64,000 nt of DNA from Amycolatopsis iheyensis (GTDB taxonomy: Bacteria > Actinomycetota > Actinomycetes > Mycobacteriales > Pseudonocardiaceae), in the NCBI RefSeq assembly GCF_024703995.1, contig NZ_JAMXQV010000037.1:1-64000 (forward strand). The letters run 5' to 3'. Shown here piece after piece: positions 53,194-63,088 of this stretch; position 1 is the first letter of the stretch, and each line of letters starts with the position of its first letter. The notes beneath the pieces are model-generated. The model was not told the DNA's origin. It saw only the letters and a list, made by a program, of their open reading frames with translations, and did not search any database. A program made the translations under genes and the position numbers.

Positions 53194-56141
53194 GGCTGCA
53201 CAGGCTGGAGGTCGAAGCCTTCGGGCCGTACTGCGCACGCGAAGTGGTCGACTTCGACGTGCTCGGCGCCGATGGCCTCTTCCTCCTGCACGGCGAAACC
53301 GGCGCGGGCAAGACGACGCTGCTCGACGCGATCGCGTTCGCGCTGTTCGGCGTCGTCCCCGGCGCCCGCAACGAAGCCAAGCGGCTGCGCTGCGACCTGT
53401 CCGAGCTCGACCAGGTCACCGAGGTCGCGCTGGAGCTCACCGTGCAGGGCCACCGGCTGAAGATCGTGCGCAACCCGGAGTACCAGCGGCCGAAGCGGCG
53501 CGGCGAGGGCACGACAACGCAGCAGGCGCGGGTCTCGCTGAGCTGGGTCGGCGCGGCGCCCGCCGGGCTCGCGCCGGAGGGCCTGATCCGGATCGAGGAG
53601 GTCGCGCGCACCGTCGAACGGCTCCTCGGCATGACCGCGGCCCAGTTCTTCCAGGTGGTGCTGCTGCCGCAGGGCGAGTTCGCCCGGTTCCTGCGGTCCG
53701 ACACCGCCGAGCGCGAGAAGCTCCTCGAGCGGCTCTTCGGCACCGAGCGCTTCGCCGACGTCGAACGCTGGTTCGCCGACCTGCGCGCCGAGCGGGGCCG
53801 GGAACTCGAGCAGCAGCAAGGAAAAGTGCGCGAGCTGCTGGCGAGGTACGCGCAGGAAGCCCAGCAGGACCCGCCGGAGACCGAAGCGGCAGAGTGGGTC
53901 GGCGCCGTGCTCGCGACGGCGGTCGAGCGGCTCGCGCAGGTCACCGCCGAAGAGGAACGGGAGCGTTCGAAAGCGCAGCGCGCCGACGTCTACCTCCAGG
54001 AAGAGCGCGCGGGCGCGGAAAAGATCCGGCGGGTCCGCACCGCACACCTGCGGCTCCTGGAAATCACCGAGCAGGCGCCGCAGCGCGCCGAGTGGGCGCG
54101 GGAGGTCGCGGCCGCGCGGCGGGCGGCCGGTGTCGCGGTCGAAGCCGACCTGCTCGACCGCCGGGCCGCCGAACTGGCCGACGCTGAAAAGGCGGAGAAA
54201 GCGCGTGGGGCGGAGCTGCGCGAGTTCGGCACGAACGCGACCGGTGACCTGAAGGCGCGGGCAGCCACCGCGCGCGAAGAGGCGGGCGCGGTCGCGGAAC
54301 TGGTCGCGGAGGCCGAAGCGCAGCAGCTCGACGTGATGCGACGGGACGACCGGAAGCTGGCCGCGGTCACCGCCCGGCAGCAGGTCGAGGAGCTGACCGC
54401 CGAGCTGGCGGCCATCCCGGGCCAGCTGGCCAAGCTGCGGGCGGACGCCCTCGAAGCGGCCGAAGCCGAAGCCAAGCTCGACGGCGCGCGGGCGAAAGTC
54501 GAAGAGTTGCGGACCGCGGCGCGTGACGCGGCTGAACTTCCTGAGGCACAGGCGAAGGTCGGTCGGGGCGAAGCGAAGCTGCGTGAGGTGGTCGACGCGC
54601 ACCAGGCCGCTCGGCAACGACGGCTCGACCTGCGGGAGCGGCGGCTCGACGGGATGGCGGCCGAGCTGGCGGCCGCGCTCCCCGAGGGCGCGCCGTGCCC
54701 GGTGTGCGGATCGGCCGAGCACCCGGCGCCCGCGAACCGGGACGTCGAGCTGGTCGACCCGGCGGAGGAGCGCGCCGCCGAAGAAGCCGAACAGGCGGCG
54801 GACGCCGTGCGCCAACGGGTCGTCGTCGCCCTCGAAGAAGCGAAGGCGCGGGTGGCCGGGCTGATCGAACGGCTGGCCGGGCGCACCGCCGAGTCGATCA
54901 CCGCCGAACTGGCCGAAGCGCGTTCGGCGGTCGTCGCGCTGAACGAGCGGGCAGCCGCGAAGGCGAAGCTCGGTCAGCAAGTGGTGCTGCTGGAGCGTGA
55001 CCTCGAAGCGCGCACCGAACGTCGCCGCCAGGCCGAACAGGCCGCCACCGAAGCCACGGCCGACGTGCGAGGCCTGGACGAGCGGCTGGCCGAGCGCGAA
55101 CGCCGGCTCGTCGCCGGGCGAGGCGAGTTCGCGGACGTCGGCGCCCGGCGGGCGCACCTCGTCGGGCTGGCCGAGACCCTGGAAGCGGTCGCCGAGGCCC
55201 GGACGGCGGTCGCCGGCGCCCGGGAGCGGGTCACGCAGCAGCGCGCGCTCGTCGAGACCGCGGTGAAGGCGAAGGGGTTCACGTCGCTGAAGAAGGCGCG
55301 GGCCGCGATGCTGCCGGACGAGCAGATCGAGAAGCTGGAGCAGGGCATCGCCGAGGCCGAGGCGGCCGCGGCGGGAGCGCGGGCGCTGCTGTCCGAACCG
55401 GACCTCTTCGGCATCTCGCCCGAAGACGTCGCGGACGTCGACCGTGCGGCCGACGCGGCACAGCTGGCGCGGGCGCGAGCGGACTCGGCGTACGCGGCGC
55501 TGCGGGTGGCTGCGGCCCAGCACGACGAGCTGACCCGGCTGGCCGGCCTGCTGCGCACGGCCCTCGCCGGACTCGCGCCGGCCGAAGCGGCGTATGCGGA
55601 GCTTCGCGCGCTGGCGGAGGTCGTCAACGGGCGCGGACAGAACAGCCGGAAGATGTCGTTGCGGTCGTACGTGCTGGCGGCGCGGCTCGAGGAGGTGGCG
55701 GTCGCCGCCACGCACCGCCTGCGCACCATGAGCCAGGGGCGGTACTCGTTCGTGCACTCCGACGCGGCCGGGGCGCGCGGCACCCGCGGCGGCCTCGGCA
55801 TCGACGTGCTGGACGACTACTCGGGCACGATCCGCCCGGCGAAGACGCTGTCCGGCGGCGAGTCGTTCCTGGCGTCACTGGCCCTGGCGCTGGGGCTGGC
55901 CGACGTGGTCGCCGGCGAGACCGGGGGCGCGCTGCTGGACACGCTGTTCGTCGACGAAGGCTTCGGCACGCTGGACGCCGAGACCCTGGACGTGGTCATG
56001 AACATCCTCGACGAGCTGCGTGCGGGTGGCCGCGTGGTCGGCCTGGTGTCGCACGTCGAGGAGCTGCGGCAGCGCATCCCGACGCGGTTGCGGGTCCGCA
56101 AGTCCCGCACGGGCTCGACCGTGGAGGTGCGCGCGGGCTGA
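53190..56141 (+). CDS. sbcC: Nuclease SbcCD subunit C (Rad50-like)
   Basis: 983 residues. Walker A G-E-T-G-A-G-K-T-T near 36-44, long coiled coils interrupted by a zinc hook C-P-V-C-G at about 504, and C-terminal signature L-S-G-G-E-S and Walker B L-F-V-D-E-G-F-G. ATP-driven partner of SbcD. Confidence 0.96.
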   Translation: MRLHRLEVEAFGPYCAREVVDFDVLGADGLFLLHGETGAGKTTLLDAIAFALFGVVPGARNEAKRLRCDLSELDQVTEVALELTVQGHRLKIVRNPEYQRPKRRGEGTTTQQARVSLSWVGAAPAGLAPEGLIRIEEVARTVERLLGMTAAQFFQVVLLPQGEFARFLRSDTAEREKLLERLFGTERFADVERWFADLRAERGRELEQQQGKVRELLARYAQEAQQDPPETEAAEWVGAVLATAVERLAQVTAEEERERSKAQRADVYLQEERAGAEKIRRVRTAHLRLLEITEQAPQRAEWAREVAAARRAAGVAVEADLLDRRAAELADAEKAEKARGAELREFGTNATGDLKARAATAREEAGAVAELVAEAEAQQLDVMRRDDRKLAAVTARQQVEELTAELAAIPGQLAKLRADALEAAEAEAKLDGARAKVEELRTAARDAAELPEAQAKVGRGEAKLREVVDAHQAARQRRLDLRERRLDGMAAELAAALPEGAPCPVCGSAEHPAPANRDVELVDPAEERAAEEAEQAADAVRQRVVVALEEAKARVAGLIERLAGRTAESITAELAEARSAVVALNERAAAKAKLGQQVVLLERDLEARTERRRQAEQAATEATADVRGLDERLAERERRLVAGRGEFADVGARRAHLVGLAETLEAVAEARTAVAGARERVTQQRALVETAVKAKGFTSLKKARAAMLPDEQIEKLEQGIAEAEAAAAGARALLSEPDLFGISPEDVADVDRAADAAQLARARADSAYAALRVAAAQHDELTRLAGLLRTALAGLAPAEAAYAELRALAEVVNGRGQNSRKMSLRSYVLAARLEEVAVAATHRLRTMSQGRYSFVHSDAAGARGTRGGLGIDVLDDYSGTIRPAKTLSGGESFLASLALALGLADVVAGETGGALLDTLFVDEGFGTLDAETLDVVMNILDELRAGGRVVGLVSHVEELRQRIPTRLRVRKSRTGSTVEVRAG

Positions 56142-56162
56142 CACCTCGGCCAAGATGAAGTC

Positions 56163-56354
56163 ATGATGGACCAGCCGCCGAACGGCCTGCCGCGCTACCG
56201 CCTGCTCACCGGCCCGGACGACGCGAAGTTCTGCCAGCGGGTCAGCGAGGCGATCGAGCTCGGCTACCACCTCCACGGCTCCCCGGCGGCGACCTTCGAC
56301 GGCAACCAGGTCATCGTGGCCCAGGCCCTGCTCTGGCACGGCGAGCAAGGCTGA
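56163..56354 (+). CDS. DUF1737 domain protein
   Basis: 63 residues: Y-R-L-L-T-G-P-D-D-A-x-F-C-x-R-V-x-x-A-I-x-x-G-Y-x-L-H-G-S-P, the complete DUF1737 domain. Small cytosolic protein of unknown function. 21 nt after sbcC. Confidence 0.9.
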   Translation: MMDQPPNGLPRYRLLTGPDDAKFCQRVSEAIELGYHLHGSPAATFDGNQVIVAQALLWHGEQG

Positions 56355-56361
56355 CACGGGA

Positions 56362-57744
56362 TCAGGCCGAGCGCCGGAGGTACATCCCGGCGTAGGAACA
56401 CCACGGCGTCCACGCGCGGGCTCGTTCGCCGAGGGAATCCGGCGGGATGCCCAGCACCTCGGCGCCGCGGCGGACGGCGGGGTCGTCGGCGAGCAGCACG
56501 TCCGGGGCGCCGAGGATCCGCATCACCACGTAGTCCGCGGTCGACGGGTCGACGCACGCCAGCAGCTCCGCCCGCAGGTCCGCCGCGTCCCGGCCGACGT
56601 GCACGTCCAGCCGGCCTTCCGCCAGCGCGGCGATCCCGGCGTGGCCCGGCACGGCCTCGGCGACCTGGGCCGCCGTCGGGAACAGCCGCGTCACGCCCCA
56701 CTCGCCCGGCACCACTTCGCCGACCGGCACCTCGTGCAGCAACGCGCGCAGCAGCAGCTCTTCGCCGTCCACCGCGCCCGGGACCCGGATCCCCGGGACC
56801 GCCGCCACCAGCGGCGCCAGCGCCGGGTCCGCGCCGAGCACCCGGGTGACCGCCGCCGGGTCGGCGTCGAGATCCAGCAGGCGGCGCACCCGGCTGACCG
56901 CGCTGCCGAGGTCGCGCAGGTCGGTCAGCAGCAGCTCGCACCGCACGTGGTCCGGTTCCGGCGTCAGCCGGACGAGGCCGGAGCCATGGGCGAGCCGCAA
57001 CGTCCGCGCGTAGGACCTCGAAGTCACCTCTTCCACGCCCGGAACCGCGTGGGCCGCGAAGTAGCGAAGCAACCCGGCCGCGTCGAACGGCGGCCGGAAC
57101 GGCAACCGCAGGCTGAGCCGCGTGCCGCTCACTTCGCCGTCGCGTCGACGTCGGGAAGCCGCGAAGGCGCGAAGCTGCGAAGGCGTTGTCGCGAACACCT
57201 CGCGGATCGTCTCGTTGAACTGCCGCACGCTGGAGAAGCCCGCCGCGAACGCCACGTCCGTCAGCGGCAGCCCGGACATCTCGATCAGCAGCCGCGCCGA
57301 GTGCGCGCGGTGGGCGCGCGCCAAGGCCAGCGGGCCGGCGCCCAGCTCGGCGGTGAGGACCCGGCCGAGCTGACGCTCCGAGTAGCCGAGCCGTCGCGCG
57401 AGGCCGGGGACGCCTTCGCGCTCCACCGTGCCGTCGGAGATCAGGCGCATCGCCCGCGCGGCGAGGTCGGCGCGCACGTCCCAGTCCGGCGAGCCCGGCA
57501 CGGCGTCGGGCAGGCAGCGGCGGCAGGCGCGGAAGCCGTTGGCCTGCGCGGCCGCCGACGTCGGGAAGAAGCGGACGTTCCGCTCCTTCGGCGTCGACGC
57601 CGGGCACGACGGGCGGCAGTAGATGCCGGTGGTGCGGACCGCCATGATGAACTGGCCGTCGAAGCGCGAGTCGCGGGCGGTGACCACGCGGTAGCAGCGC
57701 TCGGCGTCGCGCCAGAGCGCCGGCGCCGCCGTTGAGGTGACCAT
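56362..57744 (-). CDS. Ada-type DNA-3-methyladenine glycosylase II
   Basis: 460 residues: Ada N-terminal zinc domain (C-R-P-S-C-P and C-R-R-C at about 42-77), AraC-type HTH at 90-190, AlkA domain at 200-460. The catalytic Asp is kept (A-D-D-P-A-V-R). The usual L-P-G-I-G-x-W-T-A hairpin reads C-V-D-P-S-T-A, so the helix-hairpin-helix is altered. The Ada part may regulate transcription after methyl damage. Weak SD. Confidence 0.9.
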   Translation of the reverse strand: MVTSTAAPALWRDAERCYRVVTARDSRFDGQFIMAVRTTGIYCRPSCPASTPKERNVRFFPTSAAAQANGFRACRRCLPDAVPGSPDWDVRADLAARAMRLISDGTVEREGVPGLARRLGYSERQLGRVLTAELGAGPLALARAHRAHSARLLIEMSGLPLTDVAFAAGFSSVRQFNETIREVFATTPSQLRAFAASRRRRDGEVSGTRLSLRLPFRPPFDAAGLLRYFAAHAVPGVEEVTSRSYARTLRLAHGSGLVRLTPEPDHVRCELLLTDLRDLGSAVSRVRRLLDLDADPAAVTRVLGADPALAPLVAAVPGIRVPGAVDGEELLLRALLHEVPVGEVVPGEWGVTRLFPTAAQVAEAVPGHAGIAALAEGRLDVHVGRDAADLRAELLACVDPSTADYVVMRILGAPDVLLADDPAVRRGAEVLGIPPDSLGERARAWTPWCSYAGMYLRRSA

Positions 57745-57846
57745 GCGTCCGAGCATGTCAGCAGGTCGGCGTGCCCGCTGGCGGAAATCCGACGCCGCGT
57801 TGGCCGCGTGGGGCCCGGCCACGGCCGACACGTAGACTGCGGGATC

Positions 57847-58925
<1,079 letters not shown>

Positions 58926-58929
<4 letters not shown>

Positions 58930-58941
58930 GCCGTGAGCTGA
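58926..58941 (+). repeat. 16-bp direct repeat, copy 1
   Basis: GTGAGCCGTGAGCTGA, identical to 60854-60869. It contains the ychF TGA and reads M-S-R-E-L, the opening of the 60854 gene, before diverging. Confidence 0.95.
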
Positions 58942-58970
58942 AGCCCCCATGACACGTGTCGTGGGGGCTT
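58941..58970 (+). terminator. ychF terminator at the cassette edge
   Basis: AAGCCCCCA pairs with TGGGGGCTT, with an inner GACAC/GTGTC stem. It belongs to the inserted side. Confidence 0.7.
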
Positions 58971-59003
58971 TGCCATCTGGTCGCGGAGGAGTGTCGCGGT
59001 CCT

Positions 59004-59035
59004 GTTCGGCGTTCGGTATTGACCGAACACCGAAC
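59004..59035 (+). promoter_or_regulatory. Double GTTCGG inverted-repeat operator
   Basis: GTTCGGCGTTCGGT (59004-59017) faces ACCGAACACCGAAC (59022-59035) with one mismatch and a 4-bp centre. AbiEi-type antitoxins repress their own promoters through inverted repeats, which fits this position 19 bp before the start. Confidence 0.7.
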
Positions 59036-59054
59036 CAGGGGGATCATTTGATTC

Positions 59055-60110
59055 GTGAGGTCCCGCTTGGATGAACGTGACGCCTTCGACGCGCTCTCCT
59101 TCGCTGTGCGCTCCCTGGGGCTCGATGTTCGCCTCGAGCGCGGATCCGGCGACGATCCGGCGCATGCCATCCACGTTGCATTGCCGGACGGCAAGACTGT
59201 TGCCGTAGTGGTCAAAACGGCTTCGTTGGTGAATGCCGACAGCGCGGTGGGACAGCTCCGCAGATGGTTCGAGACGATCGGTGCCGATGCCGCGCCGATG
59301 GTCGTCGCCGGCCGGATCACGGCGGACGGGCGTGACCGGCTGAATCAGGCCGGTTGGAGCTGGCTGGACCTGCGCGGTCATCTGAGGTTGACCGGGCCTG
59401 GTCTGTTCGTTGACGCGGACGTCCCCGCCCTGTCAGAGCCGCGGTCCGTTCGTCAGGGGATCAACGGGCGGGTCGGCATCGAGCTCGCAGCACTGCTGTT
59501 GTCAGATCCGAGACCGCGGCTCGGAGTTCGGGATGCCGCGGCTGAGCTGGGGCGAGCCGCTAGTTCGGTTTCGGAAGCCTTCGCCGCGCTGCGCGCAGCA
59601 GGCCTGGTCGACGCGAAACGCACGCCGGCCACGCCGGAGCTGTTCTGGGAACTCGCTGAACATTGGAAGCCGGTCAGTGTGGATCTCGCGAGCATTCCGA
59701 AACCGGGTGGCGGGCGAGAAAATTCGGTCCTGAGTTTGGGCTTCGACGACGTCGAGTCGACTGTGGGTTGGGCACTGACCGATACGGTGGCGGCAGTTCG
59801 CTACGGTGCTCCGATTTCGGCACGAGCTGACCATCCACCGGATTTCTACGTCCCCGACCAGAGCGTGCTGCGCCGCGCCACCCGGCTACTGGGGACCGCC
59901 GCCGAAGGGCCGGCCAGGGCGGCCCGCATCCGTGTCGCGCCGACCCCCCTCGTGTGTGCCCGGCGCGTGGATGCGACGGCATGGGCCAACGAACCGTGGC
60001 CCTTGGCGGGCCCGTTGTTCGTGGCGCTCGATCTCGCGCAGGATCCCGGGCGTGGCCGGGAGGTCCTGGACATGTGGACGCCGGAAGAACCGTGGCACCG
60101 TGTCTGGTGA
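59055..60110 (+). CDS. AbiEi-like winged-helix antitoxin candidate
   Basis: 351 residues, GTG start. N-terminal alpha/beta domain to 115 (G-W-S-W-L-D-L-R-G-H-L-R-L), winged HTH at about 135-190 (G-V-R-D-A-A-A-E-L-G-R-A-A-S-S-V-S-E-A), C-terminal domain to 351. Pattern and pairing resemble AbiEi antitoxin-type proteins, but the N-terminal part is longer than in AbiEi. Overlaps the next gene by 11 nt. Codon usage is less GC-biased than its neighbours. Confidence 0.7.
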   Translation: MRSRLDERDAFDALSFAVRSLGLDVRLERGSGDDPAHAIHVALPDGKTVAVVVKTASLVNADSAVGQLRRWFETIGADAAPMVVAGRITADGRDRLNQAGWSWLDLRGHLRLTGPGLFVDADVPALSEPRSVRQGINGRVGIELAALLLSDPRPRLGVRDAAAELGRAASSVSEAFAALRAAGLVDAKRTPATPELFWELAEHWKPVSVDLASIPKPGGGRENSVLSLGFDDVESTVGWALTDTVAAVRYGAPISARADHPPDFYVPDQSVLRRATRLLGTAAEGPARAARIRVAPTPLVCARRVDATAWANEPWPLAGPLFVALDLAQDPGRGREVLDMWTPEEPWHRVW

Positions 60111-60849
60111 GACTCCGGGCGTCGTGCTGGCCGGTGGTTCGATGACCCGGCTCGTGAGCGCGATACCGATCATCGCCGAACGGACGGGACGCCCGGTCGT
60201 TCTCGTCGGGGGCCTCGCGGTCATGTGCAGGCTGACCAACCCTTACCGGGCAACGACCGACCTCGATACCGTTGACCGCCGGACGGCAAGTGAACGCTCA
60301 CAGCTCGAACTGCTCGTGTCGACGGGAGCTACGCCGAGCGGGCCGTCCGGTGTTCTGGTTCGGACTGCTCACGGTGAGGTGCAGGTCGATGTCCTGGAAG
60401 TGACGGACGCCGAAGTCGATGACCTTCCTGATGATCCGACTGATCGCTTGCACGTCCAGGCTCACGCTTGGGCCGCATCGACCGCGTCCGGGCTGGTATT
60501 GAAGGCGGAGGGGCTTCCACCGTTGACAGTGCGGGTGTCCGAGCCTGGTCCGATCATCGCGATGAAGCTGCAGTCGATCATGAATCGTGGATCGGTGAAG
60601 GAAGGTACCGATCTTCTCGACATTGTCCGGATCACCTTGGATCGCAATTGCGGACCTGTGTCCCGGGACCAACTCGAGAAGGCCGGCGATCAACTGCGTG
60701 CCGACACGCTGCTCCATGCCGTGCGGTGGTTCGATCAGGCGGTGGATCGTTCACTGAGAAAGATTCAGGCGGTCCCCGAGAGCGGCGATATCGAGCTGGA
60801 AGACCTCCAGCTGGTCGGCGAGCTGCTCGTCACCGCACTCGAAGGGTAG
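60100..60849 (+). CDS. AbiEii-like nucleotidyltransferase (toxin candidate)
   Basis: 249 residues from GTG 60100 (ATG 60142 is an alternative). Nucleotidyltransferase motif V-L-V-G-G-L-A-V...T-T-D-L-D, third Asp in V-Q-V-D-V-L, and the AbiEii-like K-L-x-x-x-x-x-R...K-E-x-x-D-L-L-D-I. The family acts as the toxin of type IV abortive-infection systems. The D-L-D is intact, so activity is expected. Confidence 0.75.
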   Translation: MSGETPGVVLAGGSMTRLVSAIPIIAERTGRPVVLVGGLAVMCRLTNPYRATTDLDTVDRRTASERSQLELLVSTGATPSGPSGVLVRTAHGEVQVDVLEVTDAEVDDLPDDPTDRLHVQAHAWAASTASGLVLKAEGLPPLTVRVSEPGPIIAMKLQSIMNRGSVKEGTDLLDIVRITLDRNCGPVSRDQLEKAGDQLRADTLLHAVRWFDQAVDRSLRKIQAVPESGDIELEDLQLVGELLVTALEG

Positions 60850-60853
60850 AAGG

Positions 60854-60869
60854 GTGAGCCGTGAGCTGA
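60854..60869 (+). repeat. 16-bp direct repeat, copy 2
   Basis: Same sequence as 58926-58941; it holds the GTG start and first five codons of the 60854 gene. Confidence 0.95.
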
Positions 60870-61171
60870 CGCCGCGCGAGCGGGAGGTGCTGACCTTCCT
60901 GCTCGCCGGCGACTTCCCGGGTGCCGCGCAGCTGCGGGCCCAGGCGGAGACGGCGCGGGTCACCGGCCAGTGTGGCTGTGGGTGCCCGACCATCGACCTC
61001 GAAGTGGACGCGACCCTGCCCGCGGCGGACCTCGAAGAGCCGGTCGAAGCCGACGCTCCCGGCGGCGGGCTCATCCTCTTCGCCGACGAAGGCCGGCTGT
61101 CCGGCCTCGAGTACTGGACCACGAGCGACGACGTCCCAAGCGAGCTGCCGCCGGTGGATCGGCTCCGCTGA
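60854..61171 (+). CDS. Hypothetical protein, ancestral neighbour of ychF
   Basis: 105 residues, GTG in repeat copy 2. P-R-E-R-E-V-L-x-F-L-L at the start, C-G-C-G-C-P-T-I-D-L in the middle (possible metal site), then acidic strands. Cytosolic. Unrecognised. Before the cassette arrived it would directly have followed ychF. Confidence 0.78.
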   Translation: MSRELTPREREVLTFLLAGDFPGAAQLRAQAETARVTGQCGCGCPTIDLEVDATLPAADLEEPVEADAPGGGLILFADEGRLSGLEYWTTSDDVPSELPPVDRLR

Positions 61172-61178
61172 AAAACAA

Positions 61179-61205
61179 CGCCGCCGCCTCGAGCGGGCGG
61201 CGGCG
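61179..61205 (-). terminator. Terminator for the minus-strand micro-ORFs
   Basis: CGCCGCCGCC pairs with GGCGGCGGCG, followed on the minus strand by CGTTGTTTTT. It lies 10 nt past the stop of the 34-codon ORF. Confidence 0.75.
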
Positions 61206-61214
61206 CGAGCGGAA

Positions 61215-61319
61215 TCAGCCGAGGAGACCCATCAGGGCGATCGTGATCAGCACCACCGCGGGGGCGAGGGCGTTGATCCAGGCGCGCTGGGCGGAGGTGA
61301 GGGTGGCGGTGCTGTTCAT
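61215..61319 (-). CDS. 34-residue membrane micro-protein
   Basis: From ATG 61319 with AGGAAG 6 nt upstream. M-N-S-T-A-T-L-T-S-A-Q, then one hydrophobic helix with V-V-L-I-T-I-A-L-M-G-L-L-G at the end. A terminator follows directly, which supports transcription. Confidence 0.65.
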   Translation of the reverse strand: MNSTATLTSAQRAWINALAPAVVLITIALMGLLG

Positions 61320-61382
61320 GGCGCTTCCTAAGGCCGAAATCCGATGCTTCCGCCCTGCTCAGCGCGCTGATCATGCCCTTCG

Positions 61383-61511
61383 TTAGCGGCTGTGATCGAA
61401 CTCACCGGCATCCGGGTGACGGCGGCCCCGGACGGTGAACCAGAGCACACCGCCGGCCGCCGCCACCATCGTTGCGAATGCCGCTGTGCCGACCACGATC
61501 GCCTGCGTCAT
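61383..61511 (-). CDS. 42-residue membrane micro-protein
   Basis: From ATG 61511 with TAGGAG 9 nt upstream. One hydrophobic helix (A-I-V-V-G-T-A-A-F-A-T-M-V-A-A-A-G-G-V-L-W-F), then a basic and acidic tail. Lies between the pterin dehydratase and the first micro-ORF on the same strand, probably one message. Confidence 0.65.
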   Translation of the reverse strand: MTQAIVVGTAAFATMVAAAGGVLWFTVRGRRHPDAGEFDHSR

Positions 61512-61587
61512 GTTCCGTCTCTCCTAGCAAAAGTCGTTTACCGAGAGACGTCGAAAGCGCGAAAAAGTGCACTCAGCGTAACCGAGG

Positions 61588-61872
61588 TCACAAAGAAGAC
61601 AGCACCGAGTCGATCTCGGCGGCCAGGGAGAAGTCCTTCTGCGTGAGACCGCCCGCGGAGTGCGTCGAGAGGCGGAACGTCAGCGTGCGCCAGCGGATGT
61701 CGATGTCGGGGTGGTGGTCGGCCGCTTCGGCCAGCACCGCGACGCGGTCCACCACCTCGATTGCCTGCGGGAAGCTCGCCAGCTCCACCTCGCGGGAGAT
61801 GACCTTGTCCGTCCTGGTCCAGCCGGCCGGCAGCGCGGAATCGGCCTCGGAGTCGCTCAAGATTTCCGTCAT
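61588..61872 (-). CDS. Pterin-4a-carbinolamine dehydratase
   Basis: 94 residues with H-H-P-D-I-D-I-R-W, the catalytic signature. Recycles pterin cofactor in aromatic hydroxylation, though no hydroxylase is in the window. Divergent from the thiamine operon. Confidence 0.94.
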   Translation of the reverse strand: MTEILSDSEADSALPAGWTRTDKVISREVELASFPQAIEVVDRVAVLAEAADHHPDIDIRWRTLTFRLSTHSAGGLTQKDFSLAAEIDSVLSSL

Positions 61873-61904
61873 GTCTCCATCGTCCTGCGTCCTGCACTAG
61901 GCTG

Positions 61905-62010
61905 CACGGTTGCCACGGGAGTCCGGTCGAGCCGGGCTGAGAGGCGGGGTCACCCGCGACCGTTAGCACCTGAGACGGATCATGCCGGCGAAGGGAGGGC
62001 TTTCCCTCCT
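61905..62010 (+). promoter_or_regulatory. TPP riboswitch
   Basis: Core motifs in order: GGCTGAGAGG, CGACCGTTAGCACCTGA, GATCATGCCGGCGAAGGGA, followed by a GGGAGG/CCTCCC hairpin before the SD. Controls thiB-thiP by thiamine pyrophosphate. Confidence 0.92.
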
Positions 62011-62035
62011 CGTCCGGCGAAGTGCAGGAGGGTAG

Positions 62036-63088
62036 ATGAAACGCAGGGCTGTGCGCGCCGCGACGGCCGTCGCCGCCGTCAGCGTCGTCGCCGCGGGGTG
62101 CTCGCTGTCCGAGAGCGACGGCGGCACGCAGCAGACGCCCACCGTCACCCTCGTGACGCACGACTCCTTCCTCGCGCCGCAGGAAGTGCTCGACGCCTTC
62201 TCGAAGCAGTCGGGCATCAAGATCTCCGTGCTCAAGCAGGGCGACGCCGGCTCGCTGACCAACAAGCTCGTGCTGACGAAGGCCAACCCGGTCGGTGACG
62301 TCGCGTACGGCGTCGACTCGACCTTCGCCTCGCGCGCGCTCAAAGAAGGCGTCTTCGAGCCCTACACCAGCCCGGAGGCCGACCGCGGGCCGCAGCGCTA
62401 CGCCGTCGACCCCGAGCACCGGCTCTCGGCGGTCGACGTCGGCGACGTCTGCGTCAACGTCGACACGAGCTACTTCACGAGCAAGGGCATCCCGGCGCCG
62501 GCGAGCTACGACGACCTCGCCGACCCGAAGTACAAGGACCTCCTGGTCGCCGAGGACCCGGCCACCGCTTCGCCCGGGCTGGCGTTCCTCCTCGGCACCA
62601 TCGCGAAGTACGGCGAGGCCGGCTGGCAGGACTACTGGAGCAAGCTGAAGGCCAACGGCCTCAAGGTGGTCAGCGGCTGGGAGGAGGCCTACACCAAGGA
62701 CTTCTCCGGCTCGTCCGGCAAGGGGCCGCGTCCGATCGTCGTCTCGTACGCGTCTTCGCCGGCCGCCGAGATCGGCGACGACGGCAAGCCGCGCACCAAG
62801 GCACTGCTCGACACCTGCTACCGGCAGGTCGAGTACGCCGGCGTGCTCGCGAACGGCAAGCAGACCGAGAACGCGCGCAAGGTCGTCGACTTCCTGCTGT
62901 CGCAACAGTTCCAGACGACCGTCGCGGCCAACATGTACGTCTACCCGGCGCGGCAGGACGTCGAGCTGCCCGCGGGCTGGGCGCAGGTCGCGCCGCTGCC
63001 GCAGAAGCCGCAGACGCTGACGGCGGACCAGGTCCAGGCCGGACGCGAGAAGTGGATCGGCGAATGGCGCACGCTCGTGCAGTCCTAG
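62036..63088 (+). CDS. thiB: Thiamine ABC transporter substrate-binding lipoprotein
   Basis: 350 residues. Lipoprotein signal with V-A-A-G-C22, then a PBP-II domain (T-L-V-T-H-D-S-F opening of ThiB). The TPP riboswitch directly upstream assigns thiamine. Overlaps thiP by 25 nt. Confidence 0.95.
   Translation: MKRRAVRAATAVAAVSVVAAGCSLSESDGGTQQTPTVTLVTHDSFLAPQEVLDAFSKQSGIKISVLKQGDAGSLTNKLVLTKANPVGDVAYGVDSTFASRALKEGVFEPYTSPEADRGPQRYAVDPEHRLSAVDVGDVCVNVDTSYFTSKGIPAPASYDDLADPKYKDLLVAEDPATASPGLAFLLGTIAKYGEAGWQDYWSKLKANGLKVVSGWEEAYTKDFSGSSGKGPRPIVVSYASSPAAEIGDDGKPRTKALLDTCYRQVEYAGVLANGKQTENARKVVDFLLSQQFQTTVAANMYVYPARQDVELPAGWAQVAPLPQKPQTLTADQVQAGREKWIGEWRTLVQS

Noticed and set aside
53025..55757. 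910-codon minus-strand frame
   Set aside because: Antisense to sbcC, which has intact Walker and zinc-hook motifs.
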